Below, piece by piece: positions 14,788 to 22,548 of a stretch of DNA of 25,595 nt. Each line of letters opens with the position of its first letter. The first letter of the stretch is position 1. A program made the translations under genes and the position numbers. The stretch covers positions 1 to 25,595 of the forward strand of contig CAMJHW010000005.1 in the NCBI GenBank assembly GCA_946405645.1, written 5' to 3'. This DNA is from an uncultured Bacteroidales bacterium. Its GTDB lineage: Bacteria > Bacteroidota > Bacteroidia > Bacteroidales > UBA932. A model generated the notes under the pieces. The model was not told the DNA's origin. It made no database searches and saw only the letters and a list, made by a program, of their open reading frames with translations.

Positions 14788-15774
14788 ATGAAGATACTTG
14801 TCACGGGAGCCGCGGGATTCATCGGCTCGAAGCTGATGTTCACGCTCGCGCAGAGGGGAGACGAAGTCGTCGGAATAGACAACATGAACGACTACTATGA
14901 CGTCCGCCTGAAGGAAGGACGCATAGCCGAGTTCTGTACGGGGGAGCGCAGGCGCTTCCTCAAGATGGACATCGCCGACAAGGAAGCGCTCGACGCGCTC
15001 TTCGCCGCCGAGGGATTCGATGCGGTGGTCAACCTCGCCGCCCAGGCTGGCGTGAGGTACTCCATCACCAACCCTTACGCCTACCTCCAGAGCAATCTTG
15101 TCGGGTTCCTGAACATCCTCGAGGCCTGCCGGAACCATCCCGTCAGGCATCTGGTATTCGCCTCCTCCAGTTCGGTCTATGGCCTGAACGCCAAGGTTCC
15201 GTACTCGGAGGATGACAAGGTGGACAATCCCGTGAGCCTTTACGCCGCGTCCAAGAAGTCCAATGAACTCATGGCGCACGCCTATGCCAAGCTCTACGGC
15301 ATACCTTGCACGGGACTTCGATTCTTCACCGTGTACGGCCCTTGGGGCCGTCCGGACATGGCCCCGATGCTGTTCGCATCGGCCATCACGAAGGGGGAGC
15401 CAATCAAGGTGTTCAACGGCGGCGACATGATTCGTGACTTCACCTACATCGACGACATAGTCGAAGGAACGGTCCGCACCCTGGACCATGTCCCCGCGGC
15501 TGCGGACTGCCCGAACGGAGTCCCTTACCGCATCTACAACATCGGCTGTTCCAATCCCGTGAAGCTGATGGATTTCATCTCGGAGATCGAGCAGGCCGTA
15601 GGCCGCCCGGCCGAGAAGGTTTTCCTGCCGATGCAGGCGGGAGACGTCTATCAGACCAACGCCGACACCACCCACCTGGAGAATGAGGTGGGATACAAGC
15701 CCCATGTACGCCTGCACGAAGGCATAGCCGCCTTCATCGCCTGGTACCAATCCGACAAGAATCCATTGAGATGA
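14788..15774 (+). CDS. NAD-dependent epimerase, UDP-glucuronate 4-epimerase-like
   Basis: A 328-residue extended short-chain dehydrogenase/reductase. The NAD site is GAAGFIGS (residues 7-14). The catalytic residues are a Ser in SSSSVYG (126-132) and Tyr152-x3-Lys156 in SLYAASKKSNELMAHAYA. The strings AAQAGVRYSITNPYAYLQSN, LRFFTVYGPWGRPDMAP and RDFTYIDDIVEGTVRTL are those of the UDP-glucuronate 4-epimerase group (Cap1J/WbpP-like relatives), so interconversion of UDP-GlcA and UDP-GalA is the best guess. Other UDP-sugar 4-epimerases of the same branch are possible. Its end overlaps the kinase gene by 4 bases (ATGA), which couples the two and supports a joint uronic-acid role. Confidence 0.85.
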   Translation: MKILVTGAAGFIGSKLMFTLAQRGDEVVGIDNMNDYYDVRLKEGRIAEFCTGERRRFLKMDIADKEALDALFAAEGFDAVVNLAAQAGVRYSITNPYAYLQSNLVGFLNILEACRNHPVRHLVFASSSSVYGLNAKVPYSEDDKVDNPVSLYAASKKSNELMAHAYAKLYGIPCTGLRFFTVYGPWGRPDMAPMLFASAITKGEPIKVFNGGDMIRDFTYIDDIVEGTVRTLDHVPAAADCPNGVPYRIYNIGCSNPVKLMDFISEIEQAVGRPAEKVFLPMQAGDVYQTNADTTHLENEVGYKPHVRLHEGIAAFIAWYQSDKNPLR

Positions 15775-16943
15775 ACTGCGTAGAGAAATTCGAAGAGATC
15801 TACAGGAAGAGCCCGGATGCCGTGGCTTTCTGTCCTTACAGGATCTGCCCCATCGGGGCGCACAGCGACCATCAGCACGGCAAGATCACGGGCTTCGCCA
15901 TAGACAAGGGCATCAGCATCGCCTATCATCCGAAGCGCAACGGCGTCGTCGAACTGGCTTCGCTTCAGTTCGACAAACGCGCCCAGTTCCACATCCGCGG
16001 CGTACCCGAGGTACGCCAGATGGACTGGGCGGACTACCTGCGCGGCGCCACGCTCGAGCTGGCGCAGCGCTACACCTTGTCCACCGGACTATGCGGCGTG
16101 ATCGAAGGCAGCCTTCCCATCGGGGGCCTGTCGTCTTCGGCAGCCGTCACTATCGCCTTCCTGTCCGCGCTCTGCAAGGTCAATGGCATCTCGCTTGAGC
16201 CCCTTGAGATGATCTCCATCGCCATGGCTGCGGAGAACAACTACGTCGGCGTCAGCTGCGGCAAGCTCGACCAGAGCTGCGAGATCTATTCACGCAAGGA
16301 CCATCTCCTCTATCTCGATACCCTGGATGATTCCTATGAGCTCATCCCGGCTTCGCCTGTGATGGCTCCGTATGAGATCGCAATATTCTTCAGCGGAGTG
16401 GAAAGGACCTTGGCCGGATCCAAGTTCAATATGCGCGTCGACGAATGTCGCAGCGCCGCATATGCCCTCAAGGCATTTGCCGGGATGGAATACGGCAAAT
16501 TCCGCGAGACGCATATGCGCGAGGTTCCGCGCTCCGTCTATGACGAGTTCAAGGACCGCCTGCCGGAGACTTGGCGCAGGCGCGCGGAGCACTGGTTTAC
16601 CGAGTACGAGCGCGTGGAGAAGGGAGCCGAGGCCTGGAGGAGGGGAGACCTGAAGGAATACGGCCGTCTCAGTTTCGAGTCCGGCCATTCCTCCATATAC
16701 AATTGGGAGACCGGCTCGCCCGAGTTGAAGGCCCTCTATGAGATCATGGAGCATACCGACGGCATATACGGCGGCCGCTTCAGCGGCGCCGGCTTCAAGG
16801 GATGCTGCATGGCTCTCATCGACCCCGCTTTCCGTGAGTCCATTCTTTCTTCGGTAGAGAAAGAATACCTGGCGCAGTTCCCTGCTCTTAAGGGGCACTA
16901 CAGCGCCTACATCTGCCATTCCTCCGACGGAGTCATCCTATAG
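15771..16943 (+). CDS. GHMP kinase, galacturonokinase-like
   Basis: A 390-residue sugar-1-kinase of the galactokinase/GHMP family. Motif 1 is PYRICPIGAHSDHQHG (22-37) in place of the galactokinase signature with GEHTDY. Motif 2 is GGLSSSAAV (118-126), the ATP phosphate loop. The likely catalytic Asp is in GKLDQSC (Asp167), and motif 3 is RFSGAGFKGCC near the C-terminus. From memory, the PYRICPxGAHxDHQ string, the RAEHxF-x(4)-RV-x-KG-x-EAW stretch, SGxSSIxN and GARFSGAGFRGCC closely match plant galacturonokinase (GalAK), not standard GalK. So galacturonate to galacturonate-1-phosphate is the favoured reaction. Galactose or another C6-modified sugar cannot be excluded. It overlaps the epimerase gene by 4 bases and the nucleotidyltransferase follows after 3 bases. 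Confidence 0.8.
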   Translation: MNCVEKFEEIYRKSPDAVAFCPYRICPIGAHSDHQHGKITGFAIDKGISIAYHPKRNGVVELASLQFDKRAQFHIRGVPEVRQMDWADYLRGATLELAQRYTLSTGLCGVIEGSLPIGGLSSSAAVTIAFLSALCKVNGISLEPLEMISIAMAAENNYVGVSCGKLDQSCEIYSRKDHLLYLDTLDDSYELIPASPVMAPYEIAIFFSGVERTLAGSKFNMRVDECRSAAYALKAFAGMEYGKFRETHMREVPRSVYDEFKDRLPETWRRRAEHWFTEYERVEKGAEAWRRGDLKEYGRLSFESGHSSIYNWETGSPELKALYEIMEHTDGIYGGRFSGAGFKGCCMALIDPAFRESILSSVEKEYLAQFPALKGHYSAYICHSSDGVIL

Positions 16944-16946
16944 CCT

Positions 16947-17687
16947 ATGAAATGCCTTATCCTTGCGGCCGGCTATGCCACCCGGCTCTATCCTCTGACT
17001 GAGAACTTCCCCAAGCCTCTGCTGAAAGTAGGGGACAGGACCATCCTCGACTGGCTGGTGGACGACATCATGGGCGCAGGCCTCGTGGATGAATTCGTCG
17101 TCATCTCCAATCATAAATTTGCCGAGCATTTCCGGGAATGGGCATCGACCCGTTCTTCGTCATCGGCATCCTTCACCGTAGTCGATGACGGCACTTCCAC
17201 CAACGAAACCCGTCTGGGCGCCGTCAGGGACATCCAGTACGCCATTGACTCCCTTGGACTGGACGATGACCTCTTGGTCATCGCCGGGGACAACATCCTG
17301 GATTTCAGTCTCGTGGAGTTCATCAGATACGCTGCCGCGAAGCAGGCGTCTTGCATAATGCGCTATTATGAAGCGGACGGGAAGAGGCTTCACAAGAGCG
17401 GTATAGTGGAGGTGGACTCCGACGACCGTATCGTCGGCATGCAGGAGAAGCCCGCGGAGCCAAGGTCGCACTGGTGTTGCCCGCCGTTCTATTTCTACCG
17501 GCGTGAGGACGCTGGCCGCGTGGCCGAAGGCATAGCGGCCGGCTGCGGCGTAGATGCCCCCGGCAGCTTCGCCGCCTGGCTCAGCACCCGGGTGCCGATG
17601 TATGCGATGGAGATGCCCGGACACCGCTTCGATATCGGCGATATCGAGAGCTACCGCCGGGTGTGCGAGCATTTCGAGTCGAAATAG
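16947..17687 (+). CDS. Sugar-1-phosphate nucleotidyltransferase
   Basis: A 246-residue NTP_transferase domain protein without extra domains. It shows LAAGYATRLYPLTENFPKPL (residues 6-25) with the usual G-x-x-x-R nucleotide loop and FPKPL Lys, VIAGDNILDF as the metal-binding Asp site, QEKP, and a C-terminal GHRFDIGDIESYRR reminiscent of other sugar nucleotidyltransferases. It should join an NMP to a sugar-1-phosphate. The sugar is probably the product of the kinase just upstream (3-base gap), giving a UDP- or other NDP-uronic acid, but specificity cannot be told from sequence. Its stop is one base away from the stop of the convergent GH92 gene, with no terminator between them. Confidence 0.85.
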   Translation: MKCLILAAGYATRLYPLTENFPKPLLKVGDRTILDWLVDDIMGAGLVDEFVVISNHKFAEHFREWASTRSSSSASFTVVDDGTSTNETRLGAVRDIQYAIDSLGLDDDLLVIAGDNILDFSLVEFIRYAAAKQASCIMRYYEADGKRLHKSGIVEVDSDDRIVGMQEKPAEPRSHWCCPPFYFYRREDAGRVAEGIAAGCGVDAPGSFAAWLSTRVPMYAMEMPGHRFDIGDIESYRRVCEHFESK

Positions 17688-17688
17688 A

Positions 17689-20610
17689 CTATTCCTTCAC
17701 CCAGATCTCGTCGATGAAGATGAACCCTTCGCCGCCTGCTCCCGGATGCCACTCCGGGATGGTGCCGAAGTTCTTCGCAAATACCTTTATATAACGTACC
17801 GGAGCTGTCCCTTCAGGGACGGCTACGCTCAGGTCGTGCGTCTGGATCTCGTAATCCTGCGGATCCACCGTGTTGTCCACCCGTCCGGCGGGGGTGTAGT
17901 CCTTCCCGTCTTCAGAGACGAAGAACTCTACGTAGCGGGGCATCCATATCCAGGACCTTGCGTCCTGGCAGAAGCCCGCGCCTATCTCCTTGAGATCGCG
18001 CGGCTGAAGCAATTCCACCACGGCGGTGAAGTCCGTGTCCTGATAACCCTGCCAACCTCCTGAACGCCAGTTCGTAGTGCCGCGCTTGCCGTCGATCAGG
18101 CCTTCGTCGCCTCCGGCATTGTATTGGGGGTTGTAGCGAGACATTATCTCGATCTTCATGTCGTTGCGGACACGGTAGACCGTACTGGAGATGACGGCGC
18201 TCTTCAGACCATCCTTTTCAGTATAGGCTTCAACTGTGCAGTTCTCGTCCAGGACGAAGGGGCCGCCGTACGGCTTGAAGTCCCCGGCAGGGGAGATCCT
18301 GTACCAGGCCTTTCCGCCTTGTGGGATGCCGCTGATGCTGACGCTCACCGGATCCACGAAGATGTCGTTCTCCATCTCGAATGCGGGGGAAGGAAGGAAA
18401 GAGACCGCCAGACTTGTATGAGGGCGGTCATTCTGGGCGGCTCCGAACGTCTTCGACGGTGTCGCTGCCAGGCAGAAATCCATTTTCCCACCGTTCAAGA
18501 TAGTCCGAGCGTCGATGAACGACTTGGTGTATTCCTTGCCGTTCAGCTTTGCCGAAGCAATATATGTCGCCTCCGGATGGTCGGCGAAGATGGTGAAATT
18601 CTTTCCTTCGCCGATGCTGATGACTGCTTCGTTGAAGATCGGCGAACTCAGGCAGACCTCGTTCTGCCCGGGGCAGACATTGTACAGGCCCAGGGCGCTG
18701 AGGACGTACCAGGCGGACATCTGTCCGCAGTCCTCGTTGCCGCACAGGCCGTCCGGAGCGGAAGTATATAATGTAGAAAGTATCTGACGTACACGCTCTT
18801 GCGTCTTCCATGGCTGCCCCGCGTAGTTGTAGAGGTAGGGGATATGGTGGCTCGGCTCGTTGCCGTGGGCGTACTGTCCGATGAGGCCGGTGATGTCAGC
18901 CTGCGTACGTCCCGCCGTCTGCTCCGGAGCTGTGAACAGGGCGTCGAGCTTGGCCACATAGGCCTCCTCTCCGCCAAGCGCAGCCATATGCCCCTCGATG
19001 TCCTGCGGCACGAAGAAACTGTACTGCCAGCTGTTGGCTTCGGTGAAATGGTTGTTGACCTCCCGGGGATTGAACGGCGTCAGCCAGCGGCCATTTGTCC
19101 TCGGACGCATGAATCCCGTGGAGGGATCGAAAATGTTGCGCCAGTAGGAGGCGTAGCCCAGATACTCATTATTCTCGGCACTTCTCCCCAAGGCCTCTGC
19201 GGTCTTGGCCACGCACCAGGCGTCGTAGGCGTACTCCAGTGTCTTGGACACGGACTCGTGCTCCTTGTCAGATATGACGCAGCGGTCCTCGTAAAAACTG
19301 TCCAGACCGTATTCGTGCTTCCTGGACGACGCCAGCATGGCATCCAGCAGCTTGGCGTAGTCCACTCCGGCGATGCCCTTCGAGAGGGCGTCTGCAATGA
19401 CTGATACGGAGTTATAGCCTATCATACAGTTGGTTTCGTATCCCTGGAGCTCCCAGACAGGGAGCTTGCCGCATTCGTCGTAGACGGACTGGAAAGACTT
19501 CAGGAAGTCTGCCGTACGATCGCGTTCGATGAGGCACATCAGCGGATGCAGCGCCCTGAAGGTGTCCCAAATGGAGAATACGGTATAGCGTTCGAAGCCG
19601 TCGGCTTTATGTACCTGGCGGTCCATCCCGCGGTACTCTCCGTTGACGTCGGAGTACAGCGAAGGGTGGATGGCAGTGTGGTAAAGGGCGGTGTAGAAGA
19701 CGCGCGTCTGCTCTGCGGAGCCGCCGTTGACGGCTATCTTGGAGAGATAGCCGTTCCAGGCGGCTCGCGCTGCGGCGCGGGCTTTGTCGAAGCTTTTCGC
19801 AAAGCTTCCTTTGCCCGCCGTGGCCGCGATGTCGGCCTCTAGGTTCCGCCTCGCATTCTCGGCCGAGACCGAGGAGATGCCGACTCGGACATAGATGGTG
19901 TTGGACTTGCTTCGCTTGAAATAGATGTGGGCGCCTTTATGAGTGCCGTCCTCTTTGCTGAAAGAGCGGATAGCCTCAATCGGCCGGCTGAATTCGGCCC
20001 AGAAATAAACGTCCTGCCCGTCCGCCCAACTCTTGGATTTGCGGTAACCGGCGACGGTGTTCACGCCTGTCTTCTTGACGTCGGACTCCAACAGATAGTC
20101 ACGATGCTCAAGGTCTATGATTATCTGAGGCTCAGCGCCTTTAGCAAACTCGTATCTGTGCTGGCCGCTTCTGCGCCCGACGGTGAGCGAGGCTGTCACG
20201 CCGGGATCCTCGAGGTAAACCTCGTAGTACCCTGGCTCCGCCTTCTCGTGTGAGTGGCTGAAATGCGAACGGTAACGCTCCTTGTCCATACCGCCGTCGT
20301 AGTCCCTTACGGGTACGAAGAGGATGTCGCAGAGGTCGTCGCAGCCGGTTCCGCTCAAATGCGTGTGGCTGAAGCCGTAGATGTATTCATCGGAGTAGTG
20401 ATAGCCGGAGCAGCCGTCCCAGTTGCCGGACATCGGCCTGGTGTCGGGACTGAGTTGGACCATTCCGAAAGGCCAGGCAGCGCCCGGGAAGGTGTGGCCG
20501 TGGAAGTCGGTCCCGACAAAGGGGTTGACGTATTTTGTATAGTCCGGCGAGGCTGCTGCGGCCGTGAGGCCGGAGAGCAGCAGGACTGCAAGAAGGACTG
20601 TCCGTCTCAT
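17689..20610 (-). CDS. Secreted GH92 alpha-mannosidase with C-terminal accessory domains
   Basis: A 973-residue exported Ca2+-dependent exo-alpha-mannosidase of family GH92. The signal peptide is MRRTVLLAVLLLSGLTAAAAS. The N-terminal beta-sandwich has YVNPFVGTDFHGHTFPGAAW and GYHYSDEYIYGFSHTHLSG. The (alpha/alpha)6 domain has VWELQGYETNCMIGYNSVSV, the acid motif NNHFTEANSWQY with Glu524, GNEPSHH (584-590) and GNEDCGQMSAWYV (625-637) with the base region. After about residue 725 there is a chitobiase C-terminal-like piece (AWYRISPAGDFKPYGGPF) and then an F5/8 type C-like binding domain (SWIWMPRYVEFFVSEDGKDY). An ATG at 20652 would overlap the previous gene; 20610 gives a proper signal peptide and a 4-base gap. 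Likely substrates are mannan or N-glycan mannosides. Confidence 0.93.
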   Translation of the reverse strand: MRRTVLLAVLLLSGLTAAAASPDYTKYVNPFVGTDFHGHTFPGAAWPFGMVQLSPDTRPMSGNWDGCSGYHYSDEYIYGFSHTHLSGTGCDDLCDILFVPVRDYDGGMDKERYRSHFSHSHEKAEPGYYEVYLEDPGVTASLTVGRRSGQHRYEFAKGAEPQIIIDLEHRDYLLESDVKKTGVNTVAGYRKSKSWADGQDVYFWAEFSRPIEAIRSFSKEDGTHKGAHIYFKRSKSNTIYVRVGISSVSAENARRNLEADIAATAGKGSFAKSFDKARAAARAAWNGYLSKIAVNGGSAEQTRVFYTALYHTAIHPSLYSDVNGEYRGMDRQVHKADGFERYTVFSIWDTFRALHPLMCLIERDRTADFLKSFQSVYDECGKLPVWELQGYETNCMIGYNSVSVIADALSKGIAGVDYAKLLDAMLASSRKHEYGLDSFYEDRCVISDKEHESVSKTLEYAYDAWCVAKTAEALGRSAENNEYLGYASYWRNIFDPSTGFMRPRTNGRWLTPFNPREVNNHFTEANSWQYSFFVPQDIEGHMAALGGEEAYVAKLDALFTAPEQTAGRTQADITGLIGQYAHGNEPSHHIPYLYNYAGQPWKTQERVRQILSTLYTSAPDGLCGNEDCGQMSAWYVLSALGLYNVCPGQNEVCLSSPIFNEAVISIGEGKNFTIFADHPEATYIASAKLNGKEYTKSFIDARTILNGGKMDFCLAATPSKTFGAAQNDRPHTSLAVSFLPSPAFEMENDIFVDPVSVSISGIPQGGKAWYRISPAGDFKPYGGPFVLDENCTVEAYTEKDGLKSAVISSTVYRVRNDMKIEIMSRYNPQYNAGGDEGLIDGKRGTTNWRSGGWQGYQDTDFTAVVELLQPRDLKEIGAGFCQDARSWIWMPRYVEFFVSEDGKDYTPAGRVDNTVDPQDYEIQTHDLSVAVPEGTAPVRYIKVFAKNFGTIPEWHPGAGGEGFIFIDEIWVKE

Positions 20611-20614
20611 ACTG

Positions 20615-21667
20615 TCAGAGTTTATGTATGGCGCCGACCAATTTGTCGACATTTGCGTCCGGTGTGGCCCAGCTCGTGCAGAACCTCACGCCTATGCGGC
20701 CGTCGGGGAGTTTGCTCCACACTTCGAAGCCGAAGTCCTTTTCCATCATCTCCACCTGCTCCTCCGTGAGGATGGGGAAAACCTGGTTGGTAGGACTGTC
20801 CACAAGGAAGCTTATGCGCTTGTATTGGAGAGCCTTGCGGATGCGGTCGGCCTGGAGGACGGCGCGGCGCGAGGCGTCCATGTACAGGCCGTCCTCGAAG
20901 AGGGCGGCGAACTGGACGCCCAGCAGCCGGCCCTTGGCCAGCATGCCGCCGCCCTGCTTGATGTTGTAGCGGAAGTCCGCCTTGAGGGCGTCGTTGGTGA
21001 TGACGACGGCCTCGCCGAAAAGGGCACCCTGCTTGGTGCCGCCGATGTAGAACACGTCCGCGAGGCGGGCGAAGTCCTTGAGAGTGACCGCGTTATCGCC
21101 CTCGATGAGCTCGCTGGCGGCCATTCCGTATCCAAGTCTCGCTCCGTCCACGAATAGCGGCAGCTCATTGTTGCGGCAGACCTCGCTGATGGCCTCAAGC
21201 TCTTCCTTGCTGTAGATGGTTCCCGATTCGGTCGAGAATGAGATATAGACCATTCCGGGCATCACCATGTGCTCGTGGTTGGCGTCGCAGAAATGGTTGA
21301 CTACGGCGTCATAGATCTGTGCGGCAGTGATCTTGCCGTCGGGAGAGGGGAGAGGGAGTATCTTGTGGCCGCCATGCTCCACGGCCCCGGTCTCGTGGAC
21401 GTTGATATGCGCCGATTCGGCGCAAAGGACGCCCTGGTAGGGCTTGAGGATGGACGAGATGACGGTGGCGTTGGTCTGCGTGCCGCCGACCAGGAAGTGA
21501 ACGTCGGCGTCCGGGCAGCCGCAGGCGCTCCGGATGAGTTCGCGCGCCTGCGCGCAGTACTCGTCCTCGCCGTACCCTACGGTCTGGACCATATTGGTTT
21601 CCTGAAGGCGCTGCATGATGCGGGGAAGCGCGCCCTCACAATAGTCGCTTGTGAAAAGGGTTTTCAT
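20615..21667 (-). CDS. Low-specificity threonine aldolase
   Basis: A 350-residue fold-type I PLP enzyme that cleaves threonine or allo-threonine to glycine plus acetaldehyde in the cytosol. Family motifs: FTSDYCEGALPRIMQRL at the N-terminus, VGGTQTNATVI (PLP-binding loop), AESAHINVHETGAVEHGG with the ring-stacking His87, FVDGARLGY with PLP-contacting Asp174 and Arg177, and YIGGTKQGALFGEA with Schiff-base Lys212. The length matches the family (about 340-350). ATG at 21667 is used because the frame extends only to a TTG two codons upstream. It sits 20 bases after the PrsW-like gene and 4 bases before GH92, so the three look co-transcribed. Confidence 0.92.
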   Translation of the reverse strand: MKTLFTSDYCEGALPRIMQRLQETNMVQTVGYGEDEYCAQARELIRSACGCPDADVHFLVGGTQTNATVISSILKPYQGVLCAESAHINVHETGAVEHGGHKILPLPSPDGKITAAQIYDAVVNHFCDANHEHMVMPGMVYISFSTESGTIYSKEELEAISEVCRNNELPLFVDGARLGYGMAASELIEGDNAVTLKDFARLADVFYIGGTKQGALFGEAVVITNDALKADFRYNIKQGGGMLAKGRLLGVQFAALFEDGLYMDASRRAVLQADRIRKALQYKRISFLVDSPTNQVFPILTEEQVEMMEKDFGFEVWSKLPDGRIGVRFCTSWATPDANVDKLVGAIHKL

Positions 21668-21687
21668 AATCAAGTGGTTTTGTCCGT

Positions 21688-22404
21688 TTAATAATCCTCC
21701 ACCCGAGTAATGTAGATCCTGTCTGTCTCGAGGATCTTATCGACCCTGGAGGAGGCGAATTTGCGGAGGAAGAAGAATCCGATGATGAACACGAGGGTAA
21801 GGACGCCCGCCAGCTCCTGGCTCATCGCGCTGATGAACAGCAGGGCATCGAAGATGCCGTGCGCGATGACCGGAATCAGCAGGGTGAAGATTGCATCCAT
21901 TATCCTGCTCTTTCCCAGACGGAAATGCGCCAGGGAATAGTAGTATCCCATGATGATGGCGAAGAAGAAATGCGCCGGCACCGAGATGAGGGCCCTCATT
22001 ATTCCGGTTGACACCCAGCTCTGCAGGTTGCTGAACAGGTACAGGATGTTTTCAGTGGCGGCGAATCCCATGCCCACACAGACGGCGTATACTATGGCGT
22101 CCATATGCTCGTCGAACTCCTTGCACTTGCGCAGGAACAGCCACAGCATGAAAAGCTTGGCCATCTCCTCCGGTATGGCCGCCGTACGGAACGCCTTGCC
22201 TATCTGTGCACTGATTTCGGTCCCCGGAACCTCGGACACCAGCCCGAAAGCCGGAAGCAGCAGCACTATCATCGCCGATGCCACTCCATAGACAAACGCC
22301 TTGAACAGCTGTCTCGGCGGCTCCTTCTGCCACTTGTCCCTTTTGTAGATATGTATGATCAGCACAATAGCCGGCAGCACCGCCGCAATCAATACCAGTA
22401 ACAT
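21688..22404 (-). CDS. PrsW-family intramembrane metalloprotease-like protein
   Basis: A 238-residue polytopic membrane protein of the PrsW/CAAX-protease superfamily. The conserved intramembrane metal motifs are present: PEEMAK (Glu79-Glu80), FAATENILYLF (Glu118, Asn119), VPAHFFFA (His145) and AHGIFDALL (His182, Asp186). In Bacillus, PrsW cleaves the anti-sigma factor RsiW. Here the substrate is unknown. No anti-sigma gene adjoins it, although a one-TM probable anti-sigma protein is encoded about 16 kb away in this window. A promoter at 22429-22460 stands in front. Confidence 0.88.
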   Translation of the reverse strand: MLLVLIAAVLPAIVLIIHIYKRDKWQKEPPRQLFKAFVYGVASAMIVLLLPAFGLVSEVPGTEISAQIGKAFRTAAIPEEMAKLFMLWLFLRKCKEFDEHMDAIVYAVCVGMGFAATENILYLFSNLQSWVSTGIMRALISVPAHFFFAIIMGYYYSLAHFRLGKSRIMDAIFTLLIPVIAHGIFDALLFISAMSQELAGVLTLVFIIGFFFLRKFASSRVDKILETDRIYITRVEDY

Positions 22405-22428
22405 AACCGTCGATTCTGACTAAACATA

Positions 22429-22460
22429 CAAATCTACGAATTGCCGCAAAATTGTGCAAG
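22429..22460 (-). promoter_or_regulatory. Promoter of the PrsW/threonine aldolase/GH92 operon
   Basis: On the minus strand a -7 TAGATTTG (22429-22436) matches TAnnTTTG. The -33 is a weaker CTTG (22457-22460) at a 20-base spacing. The start codon lies 24 bases downstream. It diverges from the COG0523 gene promoter in the same 144-base gap. Confidence 0.55.
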
Positions 22461-22480
22461 TCCAAATCCGTTGCTGAAAC

Positions 22481-22511
22481 TTTGAGAAGCCGAAAGGAAA
22501 GGTTATATTTG
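22481..22511 (+). promoter_or_regulatory. Promoter of the COG0523 GTPase gene
   Basis: TTTG (22481-22484) and TATATTTG (22504-22511) are 19 bases apart, a full consensus match. The ATG is at 22549, so the leader is about 30 AT-rich bases. I see no clear palindromic Zur-like operator, though such a site could be missed by eye. Confidence 0.75.
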
Positions 22512-22548
22512 TATAATTAAAACTAAGGATAATTAACTAACTCGGAAT

